From Enorma burkinafasonensis (lineage in GTDB: Bacteria; Actinomycetota; Coriobacteriia; Coriobacteriales; Coriobacteriaceae): 64,000 nt of DNA. Positions 54,784 to 63,657 of the stretch are shown here, piece by piece. Each line of letters begins with the position of its first letter. Position 1 is the stretch's first letter. A program made the translations under genes and the position numbers. Under the pieces are notes generated by a model, which worked only from the letters and a program-made list of their open reading frames with translations, did not search any database and had not been told where the DNA came from. The stretch lies in NCBI RefSeq assembly GCF_902150035.1, contig NZ_LR597501.1, forward strand, positions 1-64,000, written 5' to 3'.

Positions 54784-55656
54784 TTAGAGAACGTCAGCTC
54801 CGGTTGCCGCTCCCCAACCGTAGCCGATAATGAGACCCTCGTTCTCTGCATAGTACGAGCAGAGCCCGCCGCACGGCATGCAGGTGACTTGAGCCTCAGG
54901 CCACTTCTCGACGATCTTCGCGGCGAGCGCGCTCGCGCCGGCCTCGTTGTTCGAGTGGTCGATGAATACCGGGCCGCCAGCGTAGCCCTGGCCCTCCATG
55001 GTGGCGATGATCTTCGTGAAGATCTTCTTCTGGCTACGAGACGGACCGAGCACCTTGATGGTCCCCTCGTCGCTCGCGATACCGAGTATCCTGATGCTCA
55101 GCTTGTTCGCGAGAATGCCGGCCATCTTGGGCATACGCCCCGACTTGGTCAGATTCTCGTAGGTGCAAAGCGAGAACAGCACCGTCGAGGACAGCTCGAC
55201 ATCAGAGATATAGGCCGTGACCTCGTTGAACGTTGCTTCGGGATGAACCGATAGGTACCTATCGAGCAGATACACCAGTAGCTCGAGCTTGCCGCCCGCG
55301 GCACGCGAGTTGACGATGAAGATGTTGCGCGGGCCCTCCTCGAGCACGATCTCGCGGGCCATGACGGCGGCCTCGTAGCTTCCTGAGAGGTTCGCCGAGA
55401 TGGTGATCGCGATCACATTGTCCGCGGTACGGAACCGCTCGGCCCACTCCCCGACGCTCGGGCACGCGCTCGACGTGGCGGATTCCTCGGCGGCGACGCG
55501 CCGGTTGAGCTCGTCCACATCGAGTTCTTCGTTATCGACGAACTCCTCGCCGCCCACGTTGATCTTGAGGGGCGCGAACAGATAGCTGGTATCGGGAGCT
55601 TGCGGCTGGTAGCCACGAAGGTTGCAGCTGGAATCGGCAACGATTGCCCAACTCAT
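54784..55656 (-). CDS. DegV family fatty-acid-binding protein
   Basis: DegV/FakB proteins bind fatty acids; in Firmicutes they present them to the FakA kinase. The N-terminal WAIVADSSCNL, the TSSACPSVGEW segment with its conserved Thr-Ser, and the ITISANLSGSYEAA and NSRAAGGKLELLV segments match the family. Length is 290 residues. The start has GAAAGGA upstream. It is divergent from the DUF1836 gene, sharing a regulatory gap of 166 bases. No fakA gene is in the window. Confidence 0.9.
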   Translation of the reverse strand: MSWAIVADSSCNLRGYQPQAPDTSYLFAPLKINVGGEEFVDNEELDVDELNRRVAAEESATSSACPSVGEWAERFRTADNVIAITISANLSGSYEAAVMAREIVLEEGPRNIFIVNSRAAGGKLELLVYLLDRYLSVHPEATFNEVTAYISDVELSSTVLFSLCTYENLTKSGRMPKMAGILANKLSIRILGIASDEGTIKVLGPSRSQKKIFTKIIATMEGQGYAGGPVFIDHSNNEAGASALAAKIVEKWPEAQVTCMPCGGLCSYYAENEGLIIGYGWGAATGADVL

Positions 55657-55690
55657 ATCGGGGTCCTTTCGACCGGAGTACGTCTACCCC

Positions 55691-55696
55691 ATTATA
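55691..55696 (-). promoter_or_regulatory. -10 element of degV
   Basis: On the minus strand TATAAT lies at 55696-55691, about 35 bases before the degV start. On the plus strand TTGACA 55719-55724 and TACAAT 55756-55761 are present in the same gap, but 31 bases apart, so they do not make one promoter. Confidence 0.45.
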
Positions 55697-55822
55697 GAAG
55701 TATGGTTATATGAAATCATTGACAACATGGTTTAGCGAACAAGATGACATAGTTCTACAATCTATGAGTGTACGTATGCGATACCTCGTGATAGGTCGCG
55801 CTTGTAGTTCAGAGGAGCGTCC

Positions 55823-56458
55823 ATGAGCACCAAGAAGACGGTCATCCCCATGTCCAGCAATGCTCCCGAGATCACGCAGGAGGATATCGCCCCCACGATA
55901 CTGCCGGACGCTTACCTGCAGTCCGATCTCGCAAAGCAGCTCGCCGCGTTCAGGATGCCCCGCTATCAGGAGCTATCTTCCGTGGAGCTCTATCGCGACC
56001 AGGTCATCGGTACCGTCGAGAAGACGCTTCAACCCCTCGACGCATGCACTGAGGGAGAGTGGCTCACGCCCTCGATGGTGAACAATTACGTCAAGGCAGG
56101 GCTCATCGCCCCTCCGGTGAAGAAGCTCTACGGCCGCGAGCAGATAGCGCGTTTACTCGTTATCTGCGTGTTCAAGCAGGTGCTCTCGATCCACGCGACC
56201 TCGTCGCTCTTCCGCATCCAGCGCGTAACCTACACCGCCGAGATGGCGTACGACTACGTCGCCCGCGAGTTGGAGGGCGCCATACGGGGCGTATTCGGCG
56301 ACGGGCCCTCCCCCGCTCCCGACTCCGCGACCATGGTGACCCGCGAGTCGCTGCTCGTGCGCAACGCAGTGATCGCCTTCGCCGCGAAGGCCTACCTCAT
56401 GGGCTACCTCAAGTTCATCGGCTATGACGAGGAGCACGACGGCAAGCACGGCAAGTGA
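55823..56458 (+). CDS. DUF1836 domain protein, probable MerR-like regulator
   Basis: The 211-residue protein contains the DUF1836 pattern: LTPSMVNNYVKAGLIAPPVKKLYGREQIARLL, at about residues 80-112, resembles a MerR-type helix-turn-helix. An N-terminal extension and a C-terminal helical region (RNAVIAFAAKAYLMGYLKF) flank it. ATG 55823 has GAGGAG upstream. It is divergent from degV, so control of degV is plausible, but its target and ligand are unknown. Confidence 0.8.
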   Translation: MSTKKTVIPMSSNAPEITQEDIAPTILPDAYLQSDLAKQLAAFRMPRYQELSSVELYRDQVIGTVEKTLQPLDACTEGEWLTPSMVNNYVKAGLIAPPVKKLYGREQIARLLVICVFKQVLSIHATSSLFRIQRVTYTAEMAYDYVARELEGAIRGVFGDGPSPAPDSATMVTRESLLVRNAVIAFAAKAYLMGYLKFIGYDEEHDGKHGK

Positions 56459-56485
56459 TCGGCGCGATCTTTAGCCCGATATGAG

Positions 56486-56519
56486 CGACGGTGCCTCCGT
56501 ACGAGCGGAGGCGCCGTCG
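56486..56519. terminator. Shared hairpin between the DUF1836 gene and pepV
   Basis: The arms at 56486-56499 (CGACGGTGCCTCCG) and 56506-56519 pair over 14 bases with one G-U pair and a 6-base loop. Neither side has a T-run. It lies between two converging genes and may slow transcription in both directions. Confidence 0.5.
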
Positions 56520-56548
56520 CGTTCAGCGGCCGTTAGCGGGCGAAAGCT

Positions 56549-57958
56549 CTAGTACTCGATCTCCATGATCTCCTTGATGCCCAAGATATAGCACTTGAGC
56601 GAGAGCTTGAGCGCGTCTTCGGAGATGCCCTCGTCGTCACCGTGCATGGGGCCGACCCAATCGGGGTCCTTGCGCCACGGCATCTCGACACCGAAGGCGG
56701 CTCCGCGCTCGAACTCGCGGCAGTACGTGCCGCCGCCGAGCGTGTAGCAGGAGCGGTTCTCGCCGGTGAGGTCGTTGTAGACCTTGGTGAGGCGCTGGAC
56801 TTCCTCGCCATTGGGGTCGATCCAGAACGGCACGGTGTCGTTATCGGTTTCGTAGGTGGCGCCGAACTTGGCAGCGGTGACCGTGAGGATCTCCTCGAGG
56901 CGTTCCTTGTTCATGGTCGTGGGATAGCGCGAGTCGCACGACTGGTGCAGCGTGCCGTCCTCGTCCTTCCAGCAGGTGCCGCCGATGATGGTGAGCGGCC
57001 CGAAGATCTCGTCCTCGGCCTTGACGCCCACGGCCTCGCCCGTGTAGTCATCGATGAGGGTCTTCTGGAGGTCCAGGAACCGGCGCTCGGAATCGGACAC
57101 GAGGTCGTTGTCGAGCATGTAGTCGACGAGCATGCCGATGGCGTTCATCGTGCCCTCGGGCTTGGCGGCATGCCCGCCCTTGCCCTTGGCGGTGATGCGG
57201 ACACAGCCGTCGCCCTCATCGGAGAGCGTGATGCCGTCGCGCGCGGGAAGCGCGGCCAGGTCGGCCTTCACGACGACGTGCGCATCCGAGGGGATGGCGT
57301 TCGGCGCCTCGCCGGCGTTCCAGGAGACGATCTTGCCGTCGGTGATGGGGCCGGAGGTGAAGATGCCCTCGTAGATGCCCTTCTCGCCTGCGGAGACCGG
57401 GAACTCGGCGTCAGGACTCAGGATGAACGCCGGCTGCTCGAAGTGCTCGTTGTAGTAGTACACGTCCTGGAAGCCGGTCTCCTCGTTGCACCCCAGGATA
57501 AGGCGGAGCGTATAGGGGAACTGGTAGCCCGCATCGTGCCAGTACTTCGCGGCGTAGGCGGAGACAACGAAGGGGCCCTTGTCATCGAGGGTGCCGCGGC
57601 CGATGAGGTAGCCCTCGCGGCGCGTCATCTTGTGCGGGTCCTGGGACCAGCCGGGGCCGCAGGGCACAGTGTCGAGATGCCCGATGATGGCGATCTTCTT
57701 CTCGTCGTTGTCGCCGACGTAGTCGGCGGTGCCGACGTAGCCCTCATGGTTCTCGGCCTTCATGCCCATGCGCTCGCACATGCTAAGACCGGCCTCGAGC
57801 GCCTCGGCGGGCCCGGGACCGTAGGGCTTGCCCTCGGTCGCGTGGTCGAGGTCCTCCTGGCTCGGGATGTTGACGAGCGTCTCGATGTCGGCGATGACAT
57901 CCTCCCAGTGGTCCTCGACCCACTGGTCGATCTGCTCCAGGGTCTTCGCGTCTGCCAT
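56549..57958 (-). CDS. pepV: M20 family dipeptidase (PepV-like)
   Basis: This is a dinuclear zinc peptidase that cleaves dipeptides with unspecific side chains. The metal-ligand segments are GHLDTVP, RGTLDDKGP, CNEETGFQD, SPDAEFP and the C-terminal GPMHGDDE. The lid domain between them includes KGKGGHAAKPEGT. Length is 469 residues, typical of PepV. The start at 57958 has GGAAAGGAAC upstream. The PepV name is by family; dipeptide preference is not visible. Confidence 0.9.
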   Translation of the reverse strand: MADAKTLEQIDQWVEDHWEDVIADIETLVNIPSQEDLDHATEGKPYGPGPAEALEAGLSMCERMGMKAENHEGYVGTADYVGDNDEKKIAIIGHLDTVPCGPGWSQDPHKMTRREGYLIGRGTLDDKGPFVVSAYAAKYWHDAGYQFPYTLRLILGCNEETGFQDVYYYNEHFEQPAFILSPDAEFPVSAGEKGIYEGIFTSGPITDGKIVSWNAGEAPNAIPSDAHVVVKADLAALPARDGITLSDEGDGCVRITAKGKGGHAAKPEGTMNAIGMLVDYMLDNDLVSDSERRFLDLQKTLIDDYTGEAVGVKAEDEIFGPLTIIGGTCWKDEDGTLHQSCDSRYPTTMNKERLEEILTVTAAKFGATYETDNDTVPFWIDPNGEEVQRLTKVYNDLTGENRSCYTLGGGTYCREFERGAAFGVEMPWRKDPDWVGPMHGDDEGISEDALKLSLKCYILGIKEIMEIEY

Positions 57959-58144
57959 GGTGTTCCTTTCCTCGAAGGTGCACTTCCCTACTGGATAGTA
58001 CTACCCAGTTTATGCAGAGGAAACCCGGGCTCATGCAGACGGCCATCCACGGTTGAAAACCGACCGTTTAGCGAACGTGATTAGTTTATTCAGGTAATCG
58101 TGGTCTACGCAGCGTGTTTGTCTATCTGCACGGGATAGGAATAC

Positions 58145-58173
58145 AAAAATGGAGCCCATTTACCATGGGCTCC
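58145..58173 (-). terminator. Terminator of the NlpC/P60 gene
   Basis: On the minus strand GGAGCCCAT (58173-58165) pairs with ATGGGCTCC (58159-58151), followed by ATTTTTGT. It lies 24 bases after the stop. The gap between this and pepV shows no other element that I can support. Confidence 0.85.
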
Positions 58174-58196
58174 ACAACGAACTACTATGCAGAAGA

Positions 58197-59330
58197 TCAG
58201 ATATTGCCGCCGCCGTAGGGGGTGCCGCATTCATAGACGCCACCGTAGCCGGCGGGTCGACCCTGGCGCCAGGCGCCGAAGACTTGGCCGTTGCCGACGT
58301 AGAACGCGACATGGCCGCTATAGAAGACGAGGTCACCGTACTGGAGCTCACTCACGTTCGTCGTCCAGCGCCCATGGCTCCTGATGTAGGAGGCCTGAGC
58401 GCCAGCGGTACGCGGCAAGTCGGTGACGCCGATCTGCCGGTAGGCCCAGTAGACAAGACCGGAGCAGTCAAACCCGGCAGACGGGCTCGAGCCGCCGTAG
58501 ACGTAGGGCTTCCCCTCCTGGCCGAGAGCGTATGCGAGCGCGCTGCCCCCGACGTTCGAGGTGCCGGAGGAACCCTGGTTCTGGTTGTCGTCGGCGGGCT
58601 GCTGCGGCGTGGAGGGAGCGCTGGGGGTCTCCTCCTCTTCCTCCTCCTCGTGCTGCGCGTTGCCGTTCTCGACGATCTGGTCGCGCAGGGAGTTCTCGTC
58701 CTCGGCGTCCTCGGCGGACTGGATGCCCGCGGCGAGCGCGGCGTTCTGCGCGGCCTCGGCCTCAAGCTGCGCGCGCACCTCGGCGGAGAGCGAGTTCACG
58801 AGCGCCTGCGCCGAGCTCTGGTTGTCGGCTGCCGCGTCGACCTGGCCCTGCAGGTCGTCGATCATCTGCTGCTCGTCGGTCTGCTGTTCGATGAGCTGGT
58901 CCTGGAGCGTGCGGACGTCCTCGATCGCCTCGGCCTGGGCCTCGGAGACCTTGTCCATGTAGAAGACGCGCGAGATGAGGTCGTCGAAGTCGTTGGAACC
59001 CAGGATGACCTCGAGGATCTGGTCGCCGCCGTTCTTGTAGTCGTTGGCGACGTTCTCGGCGAGGATGGCCTGGGCCTGCTCGAGTTCGATCTGGGTCTCC
59101 TCGATCTCGCCCTTGGTCACCTCGAGGTCGTTGGACGCGTTCTGGAGCGCATCCTGGAGGCTCTGGTACTCCTGACCGAGCCGCTCGAGCTCAGCCTTGG
59201 CTTCGGCGAGCTCGGACTCGAGATCGGCATATGCGGGAACGGCCGGGACGGCCGCGAGAACGATCGAACCGGAAAGAGCTGCCACGAGCGAGAACCGTGC
59301 GCACGCGCGTCCGAATTCCCTGATCTGCAT
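58197..59330 (-). CDS. Secreted NlpC/P60 peptidoglycan hydrolase with coiled-coil domain
   Basis: A signal peptide (about residues 1-35, ending PAYA) is followed by a long coiled coil (about 36-230), a low-complexity linker rich in Glu, Pro, Gln and Asn (about 231-265) and an NlpC/P60 catalytic domain. The nucleophile is Cys289 in GFDCSGLVYWAYRQIG and the histidine is His340 in GHVAFYVG. Length is 377 residues. This is the layout of PcsB/RipA-type division hydrolases, whose coiled coil is usually moved by FtsEX; that partnership is an inference. The start at 59330 follows GGAGGTTC; a start 27 bases further upstream is rejected. Confidence 0.9.
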   Translation of the reverse strand: MQIREFGRACARFSLVAALSGSIVLAAVPAVPAYADLESELAEAKAELERLGQEYQSLQDALQNASNDLEVTKGEIEETQIELEQAQAILAENVANDYKNGGDQILEVILGSNDFDDLISRVFYMDKVSEAQAEAIEDVRTLQDQLIEQQTDEQQMIDDLQGQVDAAADNQSSAQALVNSLSAEVRAQLEAEAAQNAALAAGIQSAEDAEDENSLRDQIVENGNAQHEEEEEEETPSAPSTPQQPADDNQNQGSSGTSNVGGSALAYALGQEGKPYVYGGSSPSAGFDCSGLVYWAYRQIGVTDLPRTAGAQASYIRSHGRWTTNVSELQYGDLVFYSGHVAFYVGNGQVFGAWRQGRPAGYGGVYECGTPYGGGNI

Positions 59331-59366
59331 GGAAGAACCTCCAAACGGTCTGAACAAACAGTAGCC

Positions 59367-59372
59367 ATTATA
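59367..59372 (-). promoter_or_regulatory. -10 element of the NlpC/P60 gene
   Basis: TATAAT on the minus strand at 59372-59367, 36 bases before the start codon. No clear -35 is seen. Confidence 0.5.
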
Positions 59373-59453
59373 GACGCTCGGCCCTAACGCCCTGCCCCCG
59401 CGACGCCGATTCGGGCGAACCTTCAGAAGCCGTCCATCAGCCTTTCATAAGAA

Positions 59454-59481
59454 GGGCGGTCCCGGATGCCCGGAACCGCCC
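59454..59481 (-). terminator. Terminator of apt
   Basis: The arms 59481-59470 and 59465-59454 pair over 12 bases with one G-U pair and loop GCAT on the minus strand, followed by TTCTTATG. It lies 25 bases after the apt stop. Confidence 0.75.
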
Positions 59482-59506
59482 GAATGCGCATGGCTGTGCG
59501 GTGCGC

Positions 59507-60040
59507 TTACGCGACCTGGATAAGGCTGAAGACGTCGTGGTCACCCTGCGCGGCGAGCTTCTTGCGCGGCTCCAGGAACGCGAGCTCCATGATGCAGCCA
59601 AAGCCCACGAGCGTCGCGCCCATCTGCTCGACGAGCGAGCCCGTGGCGGCGATGGTGCCGCCGGTTGCGATGAGGTCGTCGATTACGATGACGCGGTCGC
59701 CGGGCTCGAGCGCATCGGCGTGGATCTCGAGCGTGTCGCTGCCGTACTCGAGGTCGTAGCTGATCGAGACGGTCTCGCGCGGGAGCTTGCCGGGCTTGCG
59801 GGCAGGGATGAAGCCGGCGCCGAGCTCCAGGGCGACCGGGACGCCCACCATGAAGCCGCGGGCCTCGGGCCCGATGACCTTGGTGATGCCCTGGCCGCGG
59901 AAATGCCCCGCGATGGTGTCGATGGCCGCGCGCATGGCATGTGCGTCGGCGAAGAGCGGCGTGATGTCCTTGAAGACCACACCCGGCTCCGGATAGTCCG
60001 GGATGTCGGCTATGTAAGAGCTGAAATCGATATCGGCCAT
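59507..60040 (-). CDS. apt: Adenine phosphoribosyltransferase
   Basis: Apt makes AMP from adenine and PRPP. The PRPP loop VIVIDDLIATGGTIAAT (about residues 122-138) and the KDITPLFAD and GPEARGF segments identify it. Length is 177 residues. The start at 60040 has GGGAGGGACC upstream. It begins 11 bases after the MerR-like gene on the same strand, so FHA, MerR and apt probably share a transcript. Confidence 0.95.
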   Translation of the reverse strand: MADIDFSSYIADIPDYPEPGVVFKDITPLFADAHAMRAAIDTIAGHFRGQGITKVIGPEARGFMVGVPVALELGAGFIPARKPGKLPRETVSISYDLEYGSDTLEIHADALEPGDRVIVIDDLIATGGTIAATGSLVEQMGATLVGFGCIMELAFLEPRKKLAAQGDHDVFSLIQVA

Positions 60041-60051
60041 AGGTCCCTCCC

Positions 60052-60930
60052 CTAGTTCCGGCCGGTCCTTCTGGTGGCTCGTCGCGCCGCAGCGGGCGCG
60101 TTGCCCGAGGGCTTCTGGGCGGGCTCGTCGTCCCCATCGCGGCGTGCGCGCTCGCGCTCTGCCTCGGCACGGGTGATCTCGTCGTCGATCGAGTCGACGT
60201 CGGCGTCCTTCACGACGGCGTTCAGCGACTCGAAGACGCGGTTCTTGAGAAGCGCCGTGTGCACGCCGTCGGTGAGGTCGTGCAGCTTGTTGAAGGCGCG
60301 CTCGAGCTTGGCGTTGCGGTCCTCGTCGCTGTCGTCCATGCCGAGCATGCCGACGAGCACCTGCTCGAACATGGTGGACTCGCGGTTCGCGGAGAGCGCG
60401 TACTGGCGGAGGTTGCGCGGCTCGATATGGAAGCGAGAGAGCTCGGAGCAGTAGCGGATGATCTCGAACTCGCTGCCGTCCACGAGCTCGCGGTTCTTGG
60501 GGCTCTTGATGATGTGGACGAGGTCGTTCTGGGCGAGCTGCCGCACGAACGAGATGCTCACGCCCAGAAGGTCCGGGATGTCCTCGAGCGGATGGAGCTT
60601 CTGCTTGGTCTCCTTGGGCTGCGTCTTCATGGGTACGTCGGAGAGCAGGCCAACCTCGTAGGCGAGCGTGCGCAGGTCGTCGGCGCCCTCCAGGCGCTGC
60701 TTGATGACGTTCAGCGGCATGTAGCGGGTCTTCTGCAGGTGCAGGATGACCTCGAGGCGCTCCACGTCATCCATCGAGTACTGACGATAGCCCTTGGGCG
60801 TGCGGTGGGGCGTGATGAGCCCCTCGTCCTCGAGGAAGCGGATCTTCGAGTTGGATAGATCGGGATACGTGCCGCGGAGAAGGTTGACGACCTGGCCGAT
60901 ACTCAGATAGCTGCGCTCGGCCAAGCTCAC
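60052..60930 (-). CDS. MerR family transcriptional regulator (FtsR-like)
   Basis: The N-terminal MerR helix-turn-helix (SIGQVVNLLRGTYPDLSNSKIRFLEDEGLI, about residues 10-40) is followed by RTPKGYRQYSMDDVERL. A second MerR-like segment (PDLLGVSISFVRQLAQNDLV) lies near 120. The C-terminal 40 residues are Ala/Arg-rich and look disordered. Length is 292 residues. It starts with GTG overlapping the FHA gene stop. The FHA plus MerR pair matches the garA-Rv1828 locus of mycobacteria; the corynebacterial relative FtsR controls ftsZ. Its target here is unknown. Confidence 0.85.
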   Translation of the reverse strand: MSLAERSYLSIGQVVNLLRGTYPDLSNSKIRFLEDEGLITPHRTPKGYRQYSMDDVERLEVILHLQKTRYMPLNVIKQRLEGADDLRTLAYEVGLLSDVPMKTQPKETKQKLHPLEDIPDLLGVSISFVRQLAQNDLVHIIKSPKNRELVDGSEFEIIRYCSELSRFHIEPRNLRQYALSANRESTMFEQVLVGMLGMDDSDEDRNAKLERAFNKLHDLTDGVHTALLKNRVFESLNAVVKDADVDSIDDEITRAEAERERARRDGDDEPAQKPSGNAPAAARRATRRTGRN

Positions 60931-61334
60931 TCACCAGTCTCTATGCGCTCCGGCTGGCTCTCATGGTAGACGAGCGTGAACGTGCCGATCTGCACCGACG
61001 AGCCGTCGTGCAGGGGCGCTGAGTTGACGATGGCGCCGTCGACCCAGGTGCCGTTGAGCGAGCCGAGGTCCTCGATGACGACGTTGGCCCCGTCGCGCAG
61101 GATCTTGGCGTGCGCGCGCGAGACGGTCATGTCGTTCAGGAAGATCGTGTTCGCCGGGTCGCGGCCGATCGTGGTCTCGGCACCGTCGATCTGGAAGGTG
61201 TTGCCCGTCTGGGGCCCCTTGATGATCGAGAGCACCGGGTTGGAGATGCGCGCGCTCTTCATGAGGTCGGGCGCCGTCGCGTCATCGGACGGCATACGGA
61301 ACACGCGCGTGGAATCGATCGTCGGGTCGGACAT
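60927..61334 (-). CDS. FHA-domain protein (GarA/OdhI-like)
   Basis: The FHA domain binds phosphothreonine; core residues are Gly57-Arg58 in TIGRDPAN, Ser72 and His75 in SRAHAKI, and NGTWVDG. The 40-residue N-terminal tail has threonines (DSTRVFRM) where GarA and OdhI are phosphorylated to control 2-oxoglutarate metabolism, but the classic ETTS motif is not present. Length is 135 residues. The ATG lies at 61334, with a GGGGTTCCC stretch before it and no strong ribosome site. The adjacent MerR gene and nearby phosphatidyltransferase match the actinobacterial garA neighbourhood. Confidence 0.88.
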   Translation of the reverse strand: MSDPTIDSTRVFRMPSDDATAPDLMKSARISNPVLSIIKGPQTGNTFQIDGAETTIGRDPANTIFLNDMTVSRAHAKILRDGANVVIEDLGSLNGTWVDGAIVNSAPLHDGSSVQIGTFTLVYHESQPERIETGE

Positions 61335-61389
61335 GGGAACCCCAATCAGTCATACGTAAAGGCAGCGCCCGGGGACGCTTCTGTGGCCT

Positions 61390-61395
61390 ATTCTA
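61390..61395 (-). promoter_or_regulatory. -10-like element of the FHA-MerR-apt genes
   Basis: TAGAAT on the minus strand at 61395-61390, 55 bases before the FHA gene start. No clear -35. Confidence 0.4.
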
Positions 61396-61418
61396 CCGCA
61401 GGAACGAAAAGCGTGCGT

Positions 61419-62144
61419 CTAGAGCGCCGCGGCATCGTCACAATCCACGATTTCGGGGTTGAGGAAGTCCTCATCCTCCTCCTCGGGATGCTCGATGGCC
61501 CGCTTGCCCGCCCGGTAGCCCTTGACCGTGTAGACGACCGCGGTGATGAGCGAGAACACTACGCCGAGGTACACGAGCAGGATCCCCATGGGCACCGTGC
61601 GGCCGTCGAGCCCCGGGAAGGGCTCGCAGACCTCGCCGAGCCAGCCCAGGCCGTGCATGGTGGGAAGGCCGAGCAGCATGAACGAGAACCCGGTCATGAG
61701 CAGCGCCGTGGCGGCCTTGCCGGTGAGCACGACGTCGATCGGCCGCTTGTGGTAGCGGCGCACGATGGAGTTGCCGATGGCGAGGTAGACGTCGCGGCAG
61801 ATGATGACCACGCAGACCCACACGGGCAGCTCGGCGCGAGCGACGAGCCCGATCACGCCGGTGAAGAGCAGGGCGCGGTCGACCACCGGGTCCATCATCT
61901 TGCCGAGCCAGCTCACGGTGTGCGTACGGCGCGCGATCTGGCCGTCGAGCCAGTCGGTGCTCGCCGCGACGGCGTAGATGACGAGAGCGACATAGCGGTT
62001 GACGTCGGCGACGAACAGGTACAGGAAGACGAACGTCAGCACGAGGCGCAGGACCGTGATGAAGTTCGATATGGTGAAGATTTGGTTCGAGGGGTAATCG
62101 GGGGTGCCGATGAGGTCTTTGGTCACCCTCTTCTTACGTCTCAC
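61419..62144 (-). CDS. CDP-alcohol phosphatidyltransferase family protein
   Basis: The family motif is complete: DWLDGQIARR followed by GKMMDPVVDR, at about residues 63-91. Several membrane segments surround it, and an acidic C-terminal tail follows (HPEEEDEDF). Length is 241 residues. This is the second phosphatidyltransferase in the window besides pgsA at 39563. Its place beside FHA and MerR recalls mycobacterial pgsA2 near garA. Whether it makes phosphatidylglycerol, cardiolipin or another lipid cannot be told. The start is GTG at 62144 with a weak GTAGGT site upstream. Confidence 0.87.
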   Translation of the reverse strand: MRRKKRVTKDLIGTPDYPSNQIFTISNFITVLRLVLTFVFLYLFVADVNRYVALVIYAVAASTDWLDGQIARRTHTVSWLGKMMDPVVDRALLFTGVIGLVARAELPVWVCVVIICRDVYLAIGNSIVRRYHKRPIDVVLTGKAATALLMTGFSFMLLGLPTMHGLGWLGEVCEPFPGLDGRTVPMGILLVYLGVVFSLITAVVYTVKGYRAGKRAIEHPEEEDEDFLNPEIVDCDDAAAL

Positions 62145-62233
62145 GATGCAAACCTACGCTTCCTAACGAGTACACGCACGTTCTGCATGATACCCATCAT
62201 CGGGAAGTCTAGCCAACGGCCGGACCAGATATG

Positions 62234-62260
62234 AAAAAAGGCACCGGTGTAACCGGTGCC
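62234..62260 (-). terminator. Terminator of tRNA-Pro
   Basis: GGCACCGGT and ACCGGTGCC form a perfect 9-bp stem with a 3-base loop (62260-62240 on the minus strand), followed by TTTTTT. Confidence 0.92.
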
Positions 62261-62270
62261 CAGGCTGCTC

Positions 62271-62347
<77 letters not shown>

Positions 62348-62416
62348 AAGCAATGCCGTCTCATCTGACAGCAAAAGATACTTTACTCAACTCTTCCGCG
62401 TTGCGCAAGGCCCAAT

Positions 62417-63655
62417 CTAGAAAAAGCTGACGTCCGCTGTCACGGCCGCGGTGACGGGGCCGCGGAGGGCCTTCGCGCGCAGCAGGATCTCGCGGGCGAG
62501 CTCGCCCTTGGTGAGCAGCGGCAGCTCCTCGACGCCTCCGGCGGTGACCCACCAGGCCTTGTCCGTGTCGCTCCCGAAGCCCGAGTCGGCGCGCGAGACG
62601 TCGTTCGCCACGATGGCGTCGCATCCCTTGCGCGCGAGCTTCGCCTGCGCGTAGGCCACGGCCTCGTCCGTCTCGGCGGCGAACCCCACCACGACGCGCT
62701 CCCCCTTCGCGGCCGCGAGGTCGGCGAGGATATCGGCGGTCTGGGTGAGCTCGAGCGTATCGAGGACATCGATGCCCTTCTTGAGCTTGCGCTCGGCGGG
62801 GTGCGCCGGCGTGTAGTCCGCGACAGCGGCGGCGCAGACGGCCATGGTCGCGCCCTCGAAGGCGGCGAGCGCGGCGTCGTGCATCTCGCGCGCCGTCTCG
62901 ACGCGCACCACGGCCATGCCGGCGGGAGCGCTCGCCTCAACAGGGCCGAGCACGAGCGTGACCTCGGCACCCATGCGCCGGGCGGCACGCGCGAGCGCGC
63001 ACCCCATCTTGCCTGAGGAGCGGTTGGCGATGTAGCGCACGCTGTCGATGGGCTCGTGGGTGGGACCCGCCGTGATGACGATATGCTCGCCCGTGAGCTC
63101 ATCGGTCGACTCAAGCACGTCGAGCGCCCGGGCGGCGATGTCCTCCGGGTCCGCGAGGCGCCCCTCGGCGACGTCACCGCAGGCGAGGTAGCCCACGCCG
63201 GGGGCGACGACCTCGACGCCGCGGCGCACGAGCACGGCGAGGTTCTCCTGGGTGGCCGCCGCGCGCCACATGTTCACGTTCATCGCGGGCGCGACGAGGA
63301 TGGGCGCCGTCGTGGCGAGGAGCGTCGTCGAGAGCAGGTCGTCGGCGATGCCGTGGGCCATCTTGGCGATGACGTTCGCCGTCGCGGGCGCCACGAGCAC
63401 GATATCGGCCTCCTGCGCGAGCGAGATGTGGTGGATGGGGTCGCTCGGGTCGTCGAAGAGGCCCACCGCCACGGGCTCGTGCGTGAGCGCCCGGAACGTG
63501 AGCGGGTCGACGAAGTGCGTCGCGTGCTCGCTCATGAGCACCTTCACGCGCAGCCCCGCCTTCTGGAGGAGCCGCACGAGCTCGCAGGACTTGTACGCCG
63601 CGATGCAGCCCGTCACGCAGACGAGCGCCGTGCGGCTCGCGGTTGGCTCCCCCAT
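62417..63655 (-). CDS. coaBC: Bifunctional phosphopantothenoylcysteine decarboxylase / phosphopantothenate-cysteine ligase
   Basis: CoaBC carries out two consecutive steps of coenzyme A synthesis. The N-terminal flavoprotein CoaC domain has VTGCIAAYK, the catalytic histidine in PIHHISLAQ (His75 or His76) and PAMNVNMW at 123-130. The C-terminal CoaB domain has [30 protein letters not shown] and the KLKKG motif. Length is 412 residues. The start at 63655 has GAGGAGGA upstream; an in-frame start at 63700 lies in the previous gene. In many Actinomycetota coaBC follows rpoZ; here thiI holds that place and coaBC is about 53 kb away. Confidence 0.95.
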   Translation of the reverse strand: MGEPTASRTALVCVTGCIAAYKSCELVRLLQKAGLRVKVLMSEHATHFVDPLTFRALTHEPVAVGLFDDPSDPIHHISLAQEADIVLVAPATANVIAKMAHGIADDLLSTTLLATTAPILVAPAMNVNMWRAAATQENLAVLVRRGVEVVAPGVGYLACGDVAEGRLADPEDIAARALDVLESTDELTGEHIVITAGPTHEPIDSVRYIANRSSGKMGCALARAARRMGAEVTLVLGPVEASAPAGMAVVRVETAREMHDAALAAFEGATMAVCAAAVADYTPAHPAERKLKKGIDVLDTLELTQTADILADLAAAKGERVVVGFAAETDEAVAYAQAKLARKGCDAIVANDVSRADSGFGSDTDKAWWVTAGGVEELPLLTKGELAREILLRAKALRGPVTAAVTADVSFF

Positions 63656-63657
63656 CG

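Noticed and set aside
55737-55756. GAAC...GTTC motif near the DUF1836 gene as an SOS box
   Set aside because: The half-sites are separated by far more than the 4 bases required for LexA.
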